This document shows positions 1 through 6,352 of a DNA stretch of 15,615 bases, piece by piece (position 1 is the first letter of the stretch; every line of letters starts with the position of its first letter). The stretch comes from Streptomyces griseus. Its GTDB lineage: Bacteria; Bacteroidota; Bacteroidia; Chitinophagales; Chitinophagaceae. A program made the translations under genes and the position numbers. The notes beneath the pieces are model-generated. The model did not search any database. It was not told where the DNA came from and saw nothing but the letters and a program-made list of their open reading frames with translations. Location: assembly GCA_943323705.2 (NCBI GenBank), contig CALPIT020000027.1:1-15615 (forward strand). Direction: 5' to 3'.

Positions 1-575
1 AATGATGGCTTTTCAATATTCTTTAGTATGATTGCCGCTTCGCTGGGAATGTTTGGAGATACATTTACAATCTGACCTGCTAAATCTTTAATACTGCTTA
101 TCATCGCATTGAAGTCAGGATCCATTTTATGTTCCTCTTCTTCTATTAATTGAATCCTGGCTTTGAAGTAAGGGTCTTCTGATACAAATTCCATGCAAGT
201 GAATCTGCTGCGTCCTTGGATGATAATCGTTGTGCCACCATCAGGCATTTTAATCAACTTTACAATTTTCGCTACCGTTCCGATTTTTTCCAGATCATTA
301 ATGGAAGGTTCCTCAATACTGCTGTCTTTTTGTGCCAAAACGCCAACCAACTTGTCAGTTTTGTATGCATCAGAAACAGCCTTAATGCTCTTGTCTCTGC
401 CCACAGTAATCGGAATTACAACACCAGGGAACAGCACTGTATTTCTTAAGGGTAGAATGGGCAATTCATCCGGAATCGGCGTCGAATCAGCACCCGGTTC
501 TTCTTCATTTAAAGGAATTATAGGCATAAACTCCATTTCATCCTCATTACCCTGCATAAAAATATTTTTATTCAT
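1..575 (-). CDS. lon: Lon protease, N-terminal part (cut by window edge)
   Basis: This is the first 191 codons of an ATP-dependent Lon protease, which degrades misfolded and regulatory proteins in the cytoplasm. The gene runs off the left edge, so the AAA+ and Ser-Lys protease domains are not visible. After an acidic leader of about 36 residues comes the Lon substrate-binding (LAN) domain, opening with LPILPLRNTVLFPG at residues 38-51. Further conserved pieces are IIIQGRSRF near 117-125 and SPNIPSEAAIILKNIE near 173-188, which is typical of Bacteroidota Lon. The start is the ATG at 575; a second in-frame Met six codons later is possible. The upstream gene cca is divergent. There is no Shine-Dalgarno sequence, and a -7-like box lies about 29 bp upstream. 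Confidence 0.93.
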   Translation of the reverse strand, partial: MNKNIFMQGNEDEMEFMPIIPLNEEEPGADSTPIPDELPILPLRNTVLFPGVVIPITVGRDKSIKAVSDAYKTDKLVGVLAQKDSSIEEPSINDLEKIGTVAKIVKLIKMPDGGTTIIIQGRSRFTCMEFVSEDPYFKARIQLIEEEEHKMDPDFNAMISSIKDLAGQIVNVSPNIPSEAAIILKNIEKPS

Positions 576-603
576 ATTGATTTTATATAAAGAGACAATT
601 TGG

Positions 604-611
604 CAAATTTA
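604..611 (-). promoter_or_regulatory. Candidate -7 box for lon
   Basis: On the minus strand the sequence reads TAAATTTG, matching the Bacteroidota -7 consensus TAnnTTTG, and it sits 28 bp upstream of the lon ATG. I see no clear TTTG -33 element at the usual distance, so this rests on one short motif and position. Confidence 0.35.
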
Positions 612-681
612 ATGCTATTGTTCCTATTTTTTTAGTGAACGTTGTATTGTTCAATTATAATGCCACTTAATTGGGTTAAAC

Positions 682-705
682 GGTTTAATGGTTTAATGGT
701 TTAAG
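682..705. repeat. Three tandem copies of GGTTTAAT
   Basis: Two perfect 8-bp units and a third ending in G instead of T lie in the 220-bp lon-cca intergenic region. No function is evident. A second simple repeat follows 30 bp later. Confidence 0.6.
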
Positions 706-733
706 GTTTTTTGTGGAGTATTTGATTTCATTT

Positions 734-767
734 ATCATCAAATCATCAAATTTTCCAATCATCAAAT
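734..767. repeat. ATCATCAAAT-type short repeat
   Basis: Three imperfect copies of ATCATCAAA(T) occur, two contiguous and one after a short TTTTCCA break. They are part of the AT-rich spacer upstream of cca. The role is unknown. Confidence 0.45.
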
Positions 768-775
768 TAATATAC

Positions 776-794
776 AAACGCTATTTTTGCGTTT
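776..794 (+). promoter_or_regulatory. -7 box inside a perfect dyad upstream of cca
   Basis: AAACGC (776-781) and GCGTTT (789-794) form a perfect 6-bp inverted repeat around TATTTTT. The sequence TATTTTTG (782-789) matches the Bacteroidota -7 box TAnnTTTG. The dyad ends one base before the cca ATG at 796, so transcription would begin at or very near the start codon, giving a leaderless or near-leaderless mRNA. The dyad could be an operator or chance. Confidence 0.4.
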
Positions 795-795
795 C

Positions 796-2235
796 ATGTA
801 TATTCCACTTACAAATTCTGAAAAAATAATTCTGGAGAAGATTGCTGCAGCTGCCAATAAGTTGCAAATCGATGCTTATGTGGTGGGTGGTTTTGTAAGG
901 GATAAAATTTTAGGAAGGAATACAAAAGATATTGATGTGGTTTGCATCGGAGATGGAATTGCATTGGCTCATGAATCTGCTTTGTTATTTGATAACACTC
1001 CTCATGTCAATTTTTTTAAAAATTTTGGTACGGCACAAATCAAAATAAATGACGATGATTCAACATCAGAAGACGCATATATTGAAATAGAATTTGTTGG
1101 AGCCCGCAAAGAAAGCTATCAATTTGAAAGCAGAAACCCTGTAGTTGAAGCCGGGACTTTGGAAGATGATCAGAACAGGAGAGACTTTACCATTAACGCA
1201 ATGGCGATTAGTCTTAATCAAAATAACTTCGGCGACTTAATTGATCCGTTTCAAGGAATTGCTGATCTTGAAAATAAAATCATCAAAACGCCTTTACAAC
1301 CTGAAGCTACTTTCAGTGATGATCCATTAAGAATGATGCGGGCGATTCGTTTTGCAGCGCAACTCAATTTTGAAATAGAAGCCAAAACATTGTCTGCTAT
1401 CTCTTCAATGGCAAAAAGAATTAAGATTGTAAGTGGCGAAAGGATTGCAGAAGAATTAAATAAAATATTACTCACAAAAAAACCTTCTTTAGGTTTTGAC
1501 TTGTTATATAAAACCGGAGTGCTTCAAATTATTTTCCCACAAATGACTGCATTGGCCGGTGCTGAGTACATTGATGGTAAAGGACATAAAGATAATTTCT
1601 ATCACACCTTACAGGTAGTAGATAATATTTGCCAGACTACAAATGACTTATGGCTCAGATGGGCAGCGGTGCTTCATGACATCGCCAAGCCAGCCACCAA
1701 AAAATTTGAAGAAGGCCATGGCTGGACATTTCATGGTCATGAGGTGGTAGGAGGCAGGATGGTACCTAAGATTTTTACGCAGCTGAAACTCCCACAAAAT
1801 GAAAAAATGAGGTTTGTTCGTAAAATGGTGGAGCTGCATTTGAGGCCAATCAGTTTAACCAAAGAAGATATAACAGACTCGGCTATACGAAGATTAATCT
1901 TTGATGCCGGTGATGATCTGGAGTCATTGTTTTTGTTATGTCAAGCAGATATTACTTCCAAGAATAAAGAAAAAGTAAAACGCTTTCAAGCCAATTTTGA
2001 AATGGTAAAAGAGCGTTGTGCAGAAGTGGAAGCCAGCGATCATATCCGTAATTGGCAACCACCGGTAACAGGCGAAATGATTATGTCTCATTTTAATTTG
2101 CCTCCAGGCCGAAATGTAGGCATCATTAAAAATGCAATAAGAGAAGCGATACTCGATGGCATCATCCCTAACGAGTATGAAGCCGCAATGGCATTTATGA
2201 TAGAGAAGGGAAAGGAGTTGGGGGTGGGGGGATAG
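796..2235 (+). CDS. cca: CCA tRNA nucleotidyltransferase with HD domain
   Basis: The enzyme adds or repairs the 3'-terminal CCA of tRNAs using CTP and ATP, without a nucleic-acid template. The class II nucleotidyltransferase signature is present: GGFVRDK at residues 31-37, DID metal ligands at 45-47, RRDFTINAMA at 128-137 and DPLRMMRAIRFA at 176-187. A C-terminal HD domain follows, with H270, LHDIAKP at 293-299 and FHGHEVVGG at 312-320, so a 2',3'-cyclic phosphatase or phosphodiesterase side activity is possible. The 479-residue length fits the HD-containing bacterial form. The ATG at 796 is preferred over an in-frame TTG at 787, because 787 lies inside the -7-like box and adds only three residues. 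A poly(A) polymerase of the same superfamily is less likely, given the HD domain and Bacteroidota context. Confidence 0.93.
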   Translation: MYIPLTNSEKIILEKIAAAANKLQIDAYVVGGFVRDKILGRNTKDIDVVCIGDGIALAHESALLFDNTPHVNFFKNFGTAQIKINDDDSTSEDAYIEIEFVGARKESYQFESRNPVVEAGTLEDDQNRRDFTINAMAISLNQNNFGDLIDPFQGIADLENKIIKTPLQPEATFSDDPLRMMRAIRFAAQLNFEIEAKTLSAISSMAKRIKIVSGERIAEELNKILLTKKPSLGFDLLYKTGVLQIIFPQMTALAGAEYIDGKGHKDNFYHTLQVVDNICQTTNDLWLRWAAVLHDIAKPATKKFEEGHGWTFHGHEVVGGRMVPKIFTQLKLPQNEKMRFVRKMVELHLRPISLTKEDITDSAIRRLIFDAGDDLESLFLLCQADITSKNKEKVKRFQANFEMVKERCAEVEASDHIRNWQPPVTGEMIMSHFNLPPGRNVGIIKNAIREAILDGIIPNEYEAAMAFMIEKGKELGVGG

Positions 2236-2241
2236 AAGTTG

Positions 2242-2265
2242 GATATTAGATGCTTGATTCTAGAT
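2242..2265 (-). repeat. Inverted copy of the 14-bp repeat family
   Basis: Read on the minus strand, this stretch just after the cca stop matches about 20 of 24 bases of the repeat phrase at 3993-4016 downstream of miaA. It has the same ATCTAG-ATCAAG-ATCTA rhythm. It therefore looks like a reverse-oriented member of that family. Confidence 0.5.
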
Positions 2266-2283
2266 TTGGCATTATCTTCCAAG

Positions 2284-2442
2284 ATCCAGCATATCTAGTA
2301 TCCAGTATCTAGTATCCAGTATCTAGCCTATCCAGTATCTAGCCTATCCAGTATCTAGCCTATCCAGTATCTAGTATCCAGTATCTAGCATCCATTATCT
2401 AGCATCCAGTATCTAGTGTATCCATCCTATCCAGCATCTTCC
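2284..2442. repeat. Degenerate tandem array, unit ATCCAGTATCTAG(T/C/CCT)
   Basis: About ten units of 14-16 bp run head to tail. The invariant core is ATCCAGTATCTAG, followed by a variable T, C or CCT. Three consecutive units carry the CCT form, and units degrade towards both ends. The array fills most of the 250 bp between cca and the next gene. Related arrays lie at 3990-4050, 4583-4617 and 4671-4719. There are no unique spacers, no ORF and no terminator hairpin. Confidence 0.85.
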
Positions 2443-2474
2443 ATCTTTCTCCTCCAAATAAAAAAACTTTTCCC

Positions 2475-2482
2475 TATTTTTG
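2475..2482 (+). promoter_or_regulatory. Candidate -7 box for the pRiA4b ORF-3-like gene
   Basis: TATTTTTG matches TAnnTTTG and ends four bases before the ATG at 2487. The context TTTTCCC-TATnTTTG closely resembles that of the SRP RNA promoter at 15362-15369. The predicted transcript would start at or next to the ATG. No -33 element is evident. Confidence 0.4.
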
Positions 2483-2486
2483 ATTT

Positions 2487-3059
2487 ATGGCTATATTAAA
2501 ATTCAGAATCTATTGGGAAGAAGATGAGAGTATTTATAGAGATATTGTCATCACCCATCAACAAACATTCTTAGATCTTCATCAAGCTATTTTAAAGGCT
2601 TATGAATTTGACAACAAGCATGCTGCTACTTTTTACAAAAGCAATGACACTTGGCAATACGGACGAGAAATTACATTTGAAAAATATGAGAAAGCTTACA
2701 AAGTGGAGCCGCTAATCATGTCGGATGTAAATATTGGTAGCCAGATTGCTGATCCCAATCAAAAATTTATTTACGAATATGATTTTGTGAAAGGCTGGAG
2801 ATTTATGGTAGAATTGATTAACGTAGATAAAGAAGAAAATAAAAAAATCACCTATCCAAGTTGTGTGAGAACTGAAGGCATAGGGCCTTCTCAATATGGT
2901 ACCAAAGGGCTTATTGATACTCGTCTTGCAGAAATGGAAGAGAAATATGATTTGCAACCTAATGCTTTATCTGATGGTTTTGGTGAAGAAGGCGAAGATG
3001 ATAATGATTCAGATGTGGCAGATGAAGTGGCTGACGATAGCTCAGAAGATTTCATTTAA
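2487..3059 (+). CDS. Plasmid pRiA4b ORF-3-like family protein, function unknown
   Basis: The protein has 190 residues, no signal peptide and no membrane segment, so it is probably cytosolic. The layout resembles the pRiA4b ORF-3-like family: an N-terminal strand with RDIVITHQQTFLDLHQAI (residues 18-35), a central IYEYDFVKGWRFMVEL (95-110) and YPSCVRTEGIGPSQYG (123-138). The family name comes from an Agrobacterium rhizogenes plasmid; members are common chromosomal genes with no settled biochemical role, and nothing here suggests mobility. Residues 163-190 form a strongly acidic, low-complexity tail that is probably disordered. It lies between cca and miaA on the same strand, 42 bp before miaA, and may be cotranscribed with miaA. 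Confidence 0.7.
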   Translation: MAILKFRIYWEEDESIYRDIVITHQQTFLDLHQAILKAYEFDNKHAATFYKSNDTWQYGREITFEKYEKAYKVEPLIMSDVNIGSQIADPNQKFIYEYDFVKGWRFMVELINVDKEENKKITYPSCVRTEGIGPSQYGTKGLIDTRLAEMEEKYDLQPNALSDGFGEEGEDDNDSDVADEVADDSSEDFI

Positions 3060-3101
3060 TTTGAATACTGTTTAGAGTTCTTTACAAACTCAATAACATT
3101 C

Positions 3102-3998
3102 ATGGATAAAACTTGCATTATTATTGCCGGACCAACAGCTGTTGGTAAAACGGCAATTGCTTTACATTTAGCACAATTATTTTCTACAACTATTATTTCT
3201 TCGGATAGCCGCCAGTGTTATCGTGAACTGAATATTGGTGTGGCCAAGCCCGAACCTGCAGAACTAGAAGCCGTTCATCATGATTTTATTAATTCTCATT
3301 CCATTCATGAATCTGTTAATGCAGCAGATTTCGAAAAATTTGCATTAAATAGTGTAGATAAAATTTTTCAGAAATCAGACATCGCCATTATGGTTGGTGG
3401 CACAGGATTATACATAAAAGCTTTCTGTGAAGGACTCGATAAAATTCCAGAAGTGCCTGTTGAAATAAGAGAGCAGGTTATTCAAGATTACCAAACAAAT
3501 GGTATGGAGTGGCTAATAAATATGCTTCAAGAAAAAGATGTACTTTATTCCGCCAAAGGCAATATGCAAAATCCTCAAAGAATGATGAGGGCACTGGAAA
3601 TTATTTTGTTCACCGGTAATTCAATTATCAGTTACCAAACCCATCAAAAAGAAAAAAGAGATTTTAAGATTATAAAAATCGGACTCGAACTTCCAAGACC
3701 AATTTTATATGAAAGAATAAATCATCGTGTTGATAAAATGATTGCCGACGGATTGATTGAAGAAGTTTCAACCTTGCAGCCCTATCAACATCTGAATGCT
3801 TTGCAAACAGTAGGTTACTCCGAATTGTTTGATTATTTCGATGGAAAAATATCAAAAGAAAAAGCAATTGAATTAATCAAGCAAAACACTCGCCATTACG
3901 CCAAACGTCAAATGACTTGGTTTAAAAAAGATGACTCAATAAATTGGTTAGTGCCTGATGAAAATGTTGTGAAGAATTGGGTGTTATCAAGAATCTAG
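3102..3998 (+). CDS. miaA: tRNA dimethylallyltransferase
   Basis: MiaA transfers a dimethylallyl group from DMAPP to N6 of A37 in tRNAs reading UNN codons, the first step of (ms2)i6A formation. The P-loop GPTAVGKT (residues 10-17), DSRQCY with the catalytic-region Asp (35-40), GVAKP (46-50) and GGTGLYIKAF (99-108) are visible. LQTVGY and the C-terminal NTRHYAKRQMTWF segment, typical of the family, follow. The length of 298 residues is normal. The gene follows the pRiA4b ORF-3-like gene by 42 bp with no obvious promoter of its own, so cotranscription is likely. The last codons and the stop (TTA TCA AGA ATC TAG) are part of the tandem repeat array that begins at 3990, so the array has fixed the C-terminus. 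Confidence 0.95.
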   Translation: MDKTCIIIAGPTAVGKTAIALHLAQLFSTTIISSDSRQCYRELNIGVAKPEPAELEAVHHDFINSHSIHESVNAADFEKFALNSVDKIFQKSDIAIMVGGTGLYIKAFCEGLDKIPEVPVEIREQVIQDYQTNGMEWLINMLQEKDVLYSAKGNMQNPQRMMRALEIILFTGNSIISYQTHQKEKRDFKIIKIGLELPRPILYERINHRVDKMIADGLIEEVSTLQPYQHLNALQTVGYSELFDYFDGKISKEKAIELIKQNTRHYAKRQMTWFKKDDSINWLVPDENVVKNWVLSRI

Positions 3999-4050
3999 TA
4001 TCAAGAATCCAGTATCAAGAATCCAGTATCAAGAATCTAGTATCAAGAAT
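3990..4050. repeat. Tandem array of 14-bp units AGAATC(T/C)AGTATCA
   Basis: Four contiguous 14-bp units (3990-4003, 4004-4017, 4018-4031, 4032-4045) differ only at one T/C position, and a broken fifth follows. The first unit supplies the last codons and the TAG stop of miaA. It is a variant of the ATCCAGTATCTAG family, with AAG replacing CAG at one point. Confidence 0.88.
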
Positions 4051-4056
4051 ATCCAT

Positions 4057-4099
4057 CTTTATCAAACTCGACGTCCCTTTCAGGAGACATTGCTGAGAA
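4057..4099. repeat. 43-bp dispersed repeat, copy 1
   Basis: It matches 4623-4665 at 39 of 43 positions, including a perfect 24-bp core at 4071-4094. The core contains GTCCCT-TTC-AGG-A-GAC, which can fold as a 6-bp stem with one bulged A and a 3-nt loop. The copy sits 17 bp beyond the stop of the small lipoprotein gene. The two copies are in the same orientation and bracket that gene. Confidence 0.8.
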
Positions 4100-4116
4100 T
4101 CCAAGTTGTGTTTAAA

Positions 4117-4530
4117 TTACTTGCTTTTTAATAATTCTCTGTATTTAATTTTTGCTATAGAGTCAATCTCATTGCTAAAAGCATAATTTAAACAGGCTGA
4201 TAGATTTGGCGTTTTACCTTTCCCGTCACCATATTCAAATGGTTCAATTTTATGTGAGTAAATCCGACCTAATGAATCCGCAAAATTGGCTGATGTATGA
4301 AAAATTAGTTCTGTTTCTGTAAAGAGTCCAAGGTCATTATTTTTCTTTAAGAATTCAAAGAAATCACCCTTTGTACCTTCATTAAAACAGCCGTAAAATA
4401 CAAAAGCCTTATAAGCTTTAATATAATCAACCTCTTTAACTAAATAATCGTTTGAAATTGCTTTTTTTCCAGAAGAACAAGAAATTAAAAAACAGGATAT
4501 TGCCAAACAAAAAACTAATTTAATTTTCAT
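4117..4530 (-). CDS. Small predicted lipoprotein, function unknown
   Basis: A 137-residue protein with a classic lipoprotein signal: basic MKIK, a hydrophobic core and the lipobox LISC with Cys18 as lipidation site. It is predicted to be exported and membrane-anchored. The mature part is short and mixed in charge, with two cysteines in YGCFNEG (around residue 48) and SACLNYAFSNEIDS (around 113-126). The length and this closing Cys-Leu-x-Tyr...Ser-x-Glu-Leu/Ile-Asp motif are reminiscent of Tai4-type T6SS amidase immunity proteins, but that is a weak impression and no cognate effector is nearby. The gene stands alone on the minus strand, bracketed by direct 43-bp repeats and tandem arrays, which suggests it arrived as a unit or survived local repeat expansion. 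Confidence 0.75.
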   Translation of the reverse strand: MKIKLVFCLAISCFLISCSSGKKAISNDYLVKEVDYIKAYKAFVFYGCFNEGTKGDFFEFLKKNNDLGLFTETELIFHTSANFADSLGRIYSHKIEPFEYGDGKGKTPNLSACLNYAFSNEIDSIAKIKYRELLKSK

Positions 4531-4582
4531 GGATTTATTATTTAGTAATGATGTGAAACTTATGGAGGGTTTGGTTTTTATG

Positions 4583-4617
4583 CAGCATCTAGTATCCAGT
4601 ATCCAGTATCCAGTTTA
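4583..4617. repeat. Short tandem array of (T)ATCCAG units
   Basis: The core ATCTAGTATCCAGTATCCAG belongs to the same repeat family as 2284-2442, here in shorter 10-bp steps. It lies upstream of the small lipoprotein gene, whose ATG is at 4530, and immediately before the second 43-bp repeat copy. Confidence 0.7.
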
Positions 4618-4622
4618 TCAAG

Positions 4623-4665
4623 CTTTACCAAACGCAACGTCCCTTTCAGGAGACATTGCTTAGAA
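4623..4665. repeat. 43-bp dispersed repeat, copy 2
   Basis: A direct repeat of 4057-4099, with the identical 24-bp core at 4637-4660 and the same hairpin potential. The two copies are 566 bp apart, start to start, and enclose the lipoprotein gene plus one short array. Confidence 0.8.
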
Positions 4666-4670
4666 GTAGG

Positions 4671-4719
4671 TTTATCCAGCATCCAGTATCCAGCATCCAG
4701 TTTATCCAGCCTATCTAGC
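4671..4719. repeat. Tandem array of ATCCAG(T/C)-type units
   Basis: About five units of 10-14 bp (TTATCCAGC, ATCCAGTATCCAGC and similar) end directly at the TAA stop of the FadL-like gene (minus strand, 4722-4720). As with miaA, the repeat family reaches exactly to a coding end. Confidence 0.75.
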
Positions 4720-6264
4720 TTAAAACTTCACCCCAACCGTCAACAAAACATTTCCTTGTTTTTGCTTAATGTTAGAAAAAGTATTAGCCCGGTCTTCCAA
4801 TCTGTAAGGCAAGTCTACATTTTTCTTTATCATATAAGCATATGTTAAGTCTACGAAAAAGCCATTGTTTCTGTATCCCAATCCACCACTAAGCATCATG
4901 TTATTGGCTTTGAAAGCAGCGTCTTTGTATGGATTTCCATAATAAGCAAAACCAAGACGGGCCATGAGGATATTGAATTTCAATTCGCCGCCAACTCTGA
5001 AATTGAAAGCGCCTTTGTAGTTGTCTTTTACTACTTTACCTAATGATTTGTAATAGGCTTCTTCATTCGAAGTAGGAATTTCATTGTTGGAAGTAAATCT
5101 ACTTCCTTTATGGTTTACATATTCAATGTCTGCCGTAATAAAACCTTTTTGTCTTTTTACATTTTCAATTTCTCTGAAAACATAAGAAGCACTTATCATG
5201 GCTTTCCAGGCCGTATTCATTTCGTATCTGGTTTCGCCGGGTTCGTTGTTGGTGAATGTAACAGAACTGGAACTATAAGTGGAAATGGGATTTTCAAGAT
5301 TGTTGGTGAGTGTTGTTTTTCTGGTGTCTTTCAATGCCATCAAATCAGGTGTGTGAAAGGCAAACCCAATTCTGATGTATTCTTTGGGTCGGAAGATGGC
5401 ACCTAATTTCAGATTGATACCGGTGCCATAAGTGGTGAAATCATCTGTATAAGTAAATGAACTAAATCGGTTGCTGGTGTCTCCCGAAATATCACTTTCT
5501 GTAAATTTGGTATTGGATTGATAATTGATAATTGGAATACCCATTGTGCCTCCAAATAACCATTTTTCGTTGATTTTTGTGGCAAAAGAAAAGGCCCATT
5601 CGTAAATGCCGCCTTTGGTAGTTTTATTCATTTGCTGCATGACTGATTTTCCTGAATCCAGCAAATATTCTGGAGCCGCCTTGATTTGTAATTCACCGTT
5701 GACTCTCACTGTATCAATCAAATAAGTGTATAAAGCGGGAGCCACAGTATAGGGAATTGTTGAATTGGAATTTAAAACCGATTCTATACTCAAACCGCTT
5801 TTGGCAAATTCTTCGGCAAACTGTTCGCTATAGGAGCTGTAATTGTTGAGTCCGCTGTAGTTGATGATATTGTTGAAACTCGTTTTCTTGTTAAATGCAA
5901 TAGCTATGGCGATGTTTTTATGTTCATCATATCTATTAGGAATGCCTAAAACAATTCCTGTTGGACCCCAATTCATTGCATTCTTTTTTGTAAGGGAATT
6001 ACTGTCACGATAGGCAGCCATATTTTTATTCATGATGTAGCCTGGCGTAATCACGACTTCTGCATTTCTGTAAAAAGCCAAACCAGCAGGATTTACAAAT
6101 GCAGCTGTAATTTCCCCACCAAGTGAGCCCATCGCACCACCAATTGCCATATTTCTTGCGGAACCATTTGGTATATACCAACTATATCTTAAAGCGTCTT
6201 CAGGTACTTGGGCAAATGCAATTGAAATATTGAAAATAGAAAGAAATAGTAACGCTTTTTTCAT
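4720..6264 (-). CDS. Outer-membrane porin-like protein, OmpP1/FadL type
   Basis: A 514-residue beta-barrel candidate. It begins with a signal peptide (MKKALLFLSIFNISIAFA, probable cleavage after Ala18 before Gln19). The early segment SARNMAIGGAMGSLGGEITAAFVNPAGLAFYRNAEVVITPGY (about residues 35-76) carries the NPAGLA motif characteristic of the OmpP1/FadL/Toluene_X superfamily, whose members pass hydrophobic compounds across the outer membrane. Alternating aromatic/polar stretches run to the end, and the last residues GVKF fit a terminal barrel strand. Related Bacteroidota proteins are also annotated as hemin receptors or PorV-like, but the substrate cannot be read from the sequence. It is probably transcribed separately from the lipoprotein gene upstream, because an AT-rich inverted repeat lies between them. 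Confidence 0.78.
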   Translation of the reverse strand: MKKALLFLSIFNISIAFAQVPEDALRYSWYIPNGSARNMAIGGAMGSLGGEITAAFVNPAGLAFYRNAEVVITPGYIMNKNMAAYRDSNSLTKKNAMNWGPTGIVLGIPNRYDEHKNIAIAIAFNKKTSFNNIINYSGLNNYSSYSEQFAEEFAKSGLSIESVLNSNSTIPYTVAPALYTYLIDTVRVNGELQIKAAPEYLLDSGKSVMQQMNKTTKGGIYEWAFSFATKINEKWLFGGTMGIPIINYQSNTKFTESDISGDTSNRFSSFTYTDDFTTYGTGINLKLGAIFRPKEYIRIGFAFHTPDLMALKDTRKTTLTNNLENPISTYSSSSVTFTNNEPGETRYEMNTAWKAMISASYVFREIENVKRQKGFITADIEYVNHKGSRFTSNNEIPTSNEEAYYKSLGKVVKDNYKGAFNFRVGGELKFNILMARLGFAYYGNPYKDAAFKANNMMLSGGLGYRNNGFFVDLTYAYMIKKNVDLPYRLEDRANTFSNIKQKQGNVLLTVGVKF

Positions 6265-6287
6265 GAGTGTATTTTTAATTCAAAATG

Positions 6288-6347
6288 AAAAATTCAAAAG
6301 TAAAAAAGGATCAGTTTTCAGTTTTTACTTTTTACTTTTGAATTTTT
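6288..6347. repeat. Perfect 19-bp inverted repeat, AT-rich
   Basis: Arms at 6288-6306 and 6329-6347 are perfectly complementary (core ATTCAAAAGTAAAAA) with a 22-bp loop. They lie in the 88-bp gap between two minus-strand genes. Each arm contains TACTTTTG, a match to the -7 box TAnnTTTG, pointing outward. On the minus strand the left arm's copy (6302-6295) sits 30 bp before the ATG of the FadL-like gene. The element could be a transcription terminator, a promoter-carrying repeat or both. Confidence 0.65.
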
Positions 6348-6352
6348 ACTTT

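Noticed and set aside
193..612. Plus-strand open frame of 139 codons over the lon region
   Set aside because: It is antisense to the clear LAN domain of Lon on the minus strand, and its own translation has no recognisable motif.
2284..2442. CRISPR array
   Set aside because: Units are 14-16 bp and directly contiguous, with no unique spacers of regular length and no cas genes nearby.
2487..3059. Plasmid or insertion-sequence origin, as the pRiA4b family name suggests
   Set aside because: The family is common on chromosomes, base composition matches the neighbours, and I see no terminal inverted repeats or transposase.
4057..4665. Integron cassette with attC sites
   Set aside because: The bracketing repeats lack recognisable attC core sites (RYYYAAC/GTTRRRY pairs) and there is no integrase; direct repeats alone do not show an integron.
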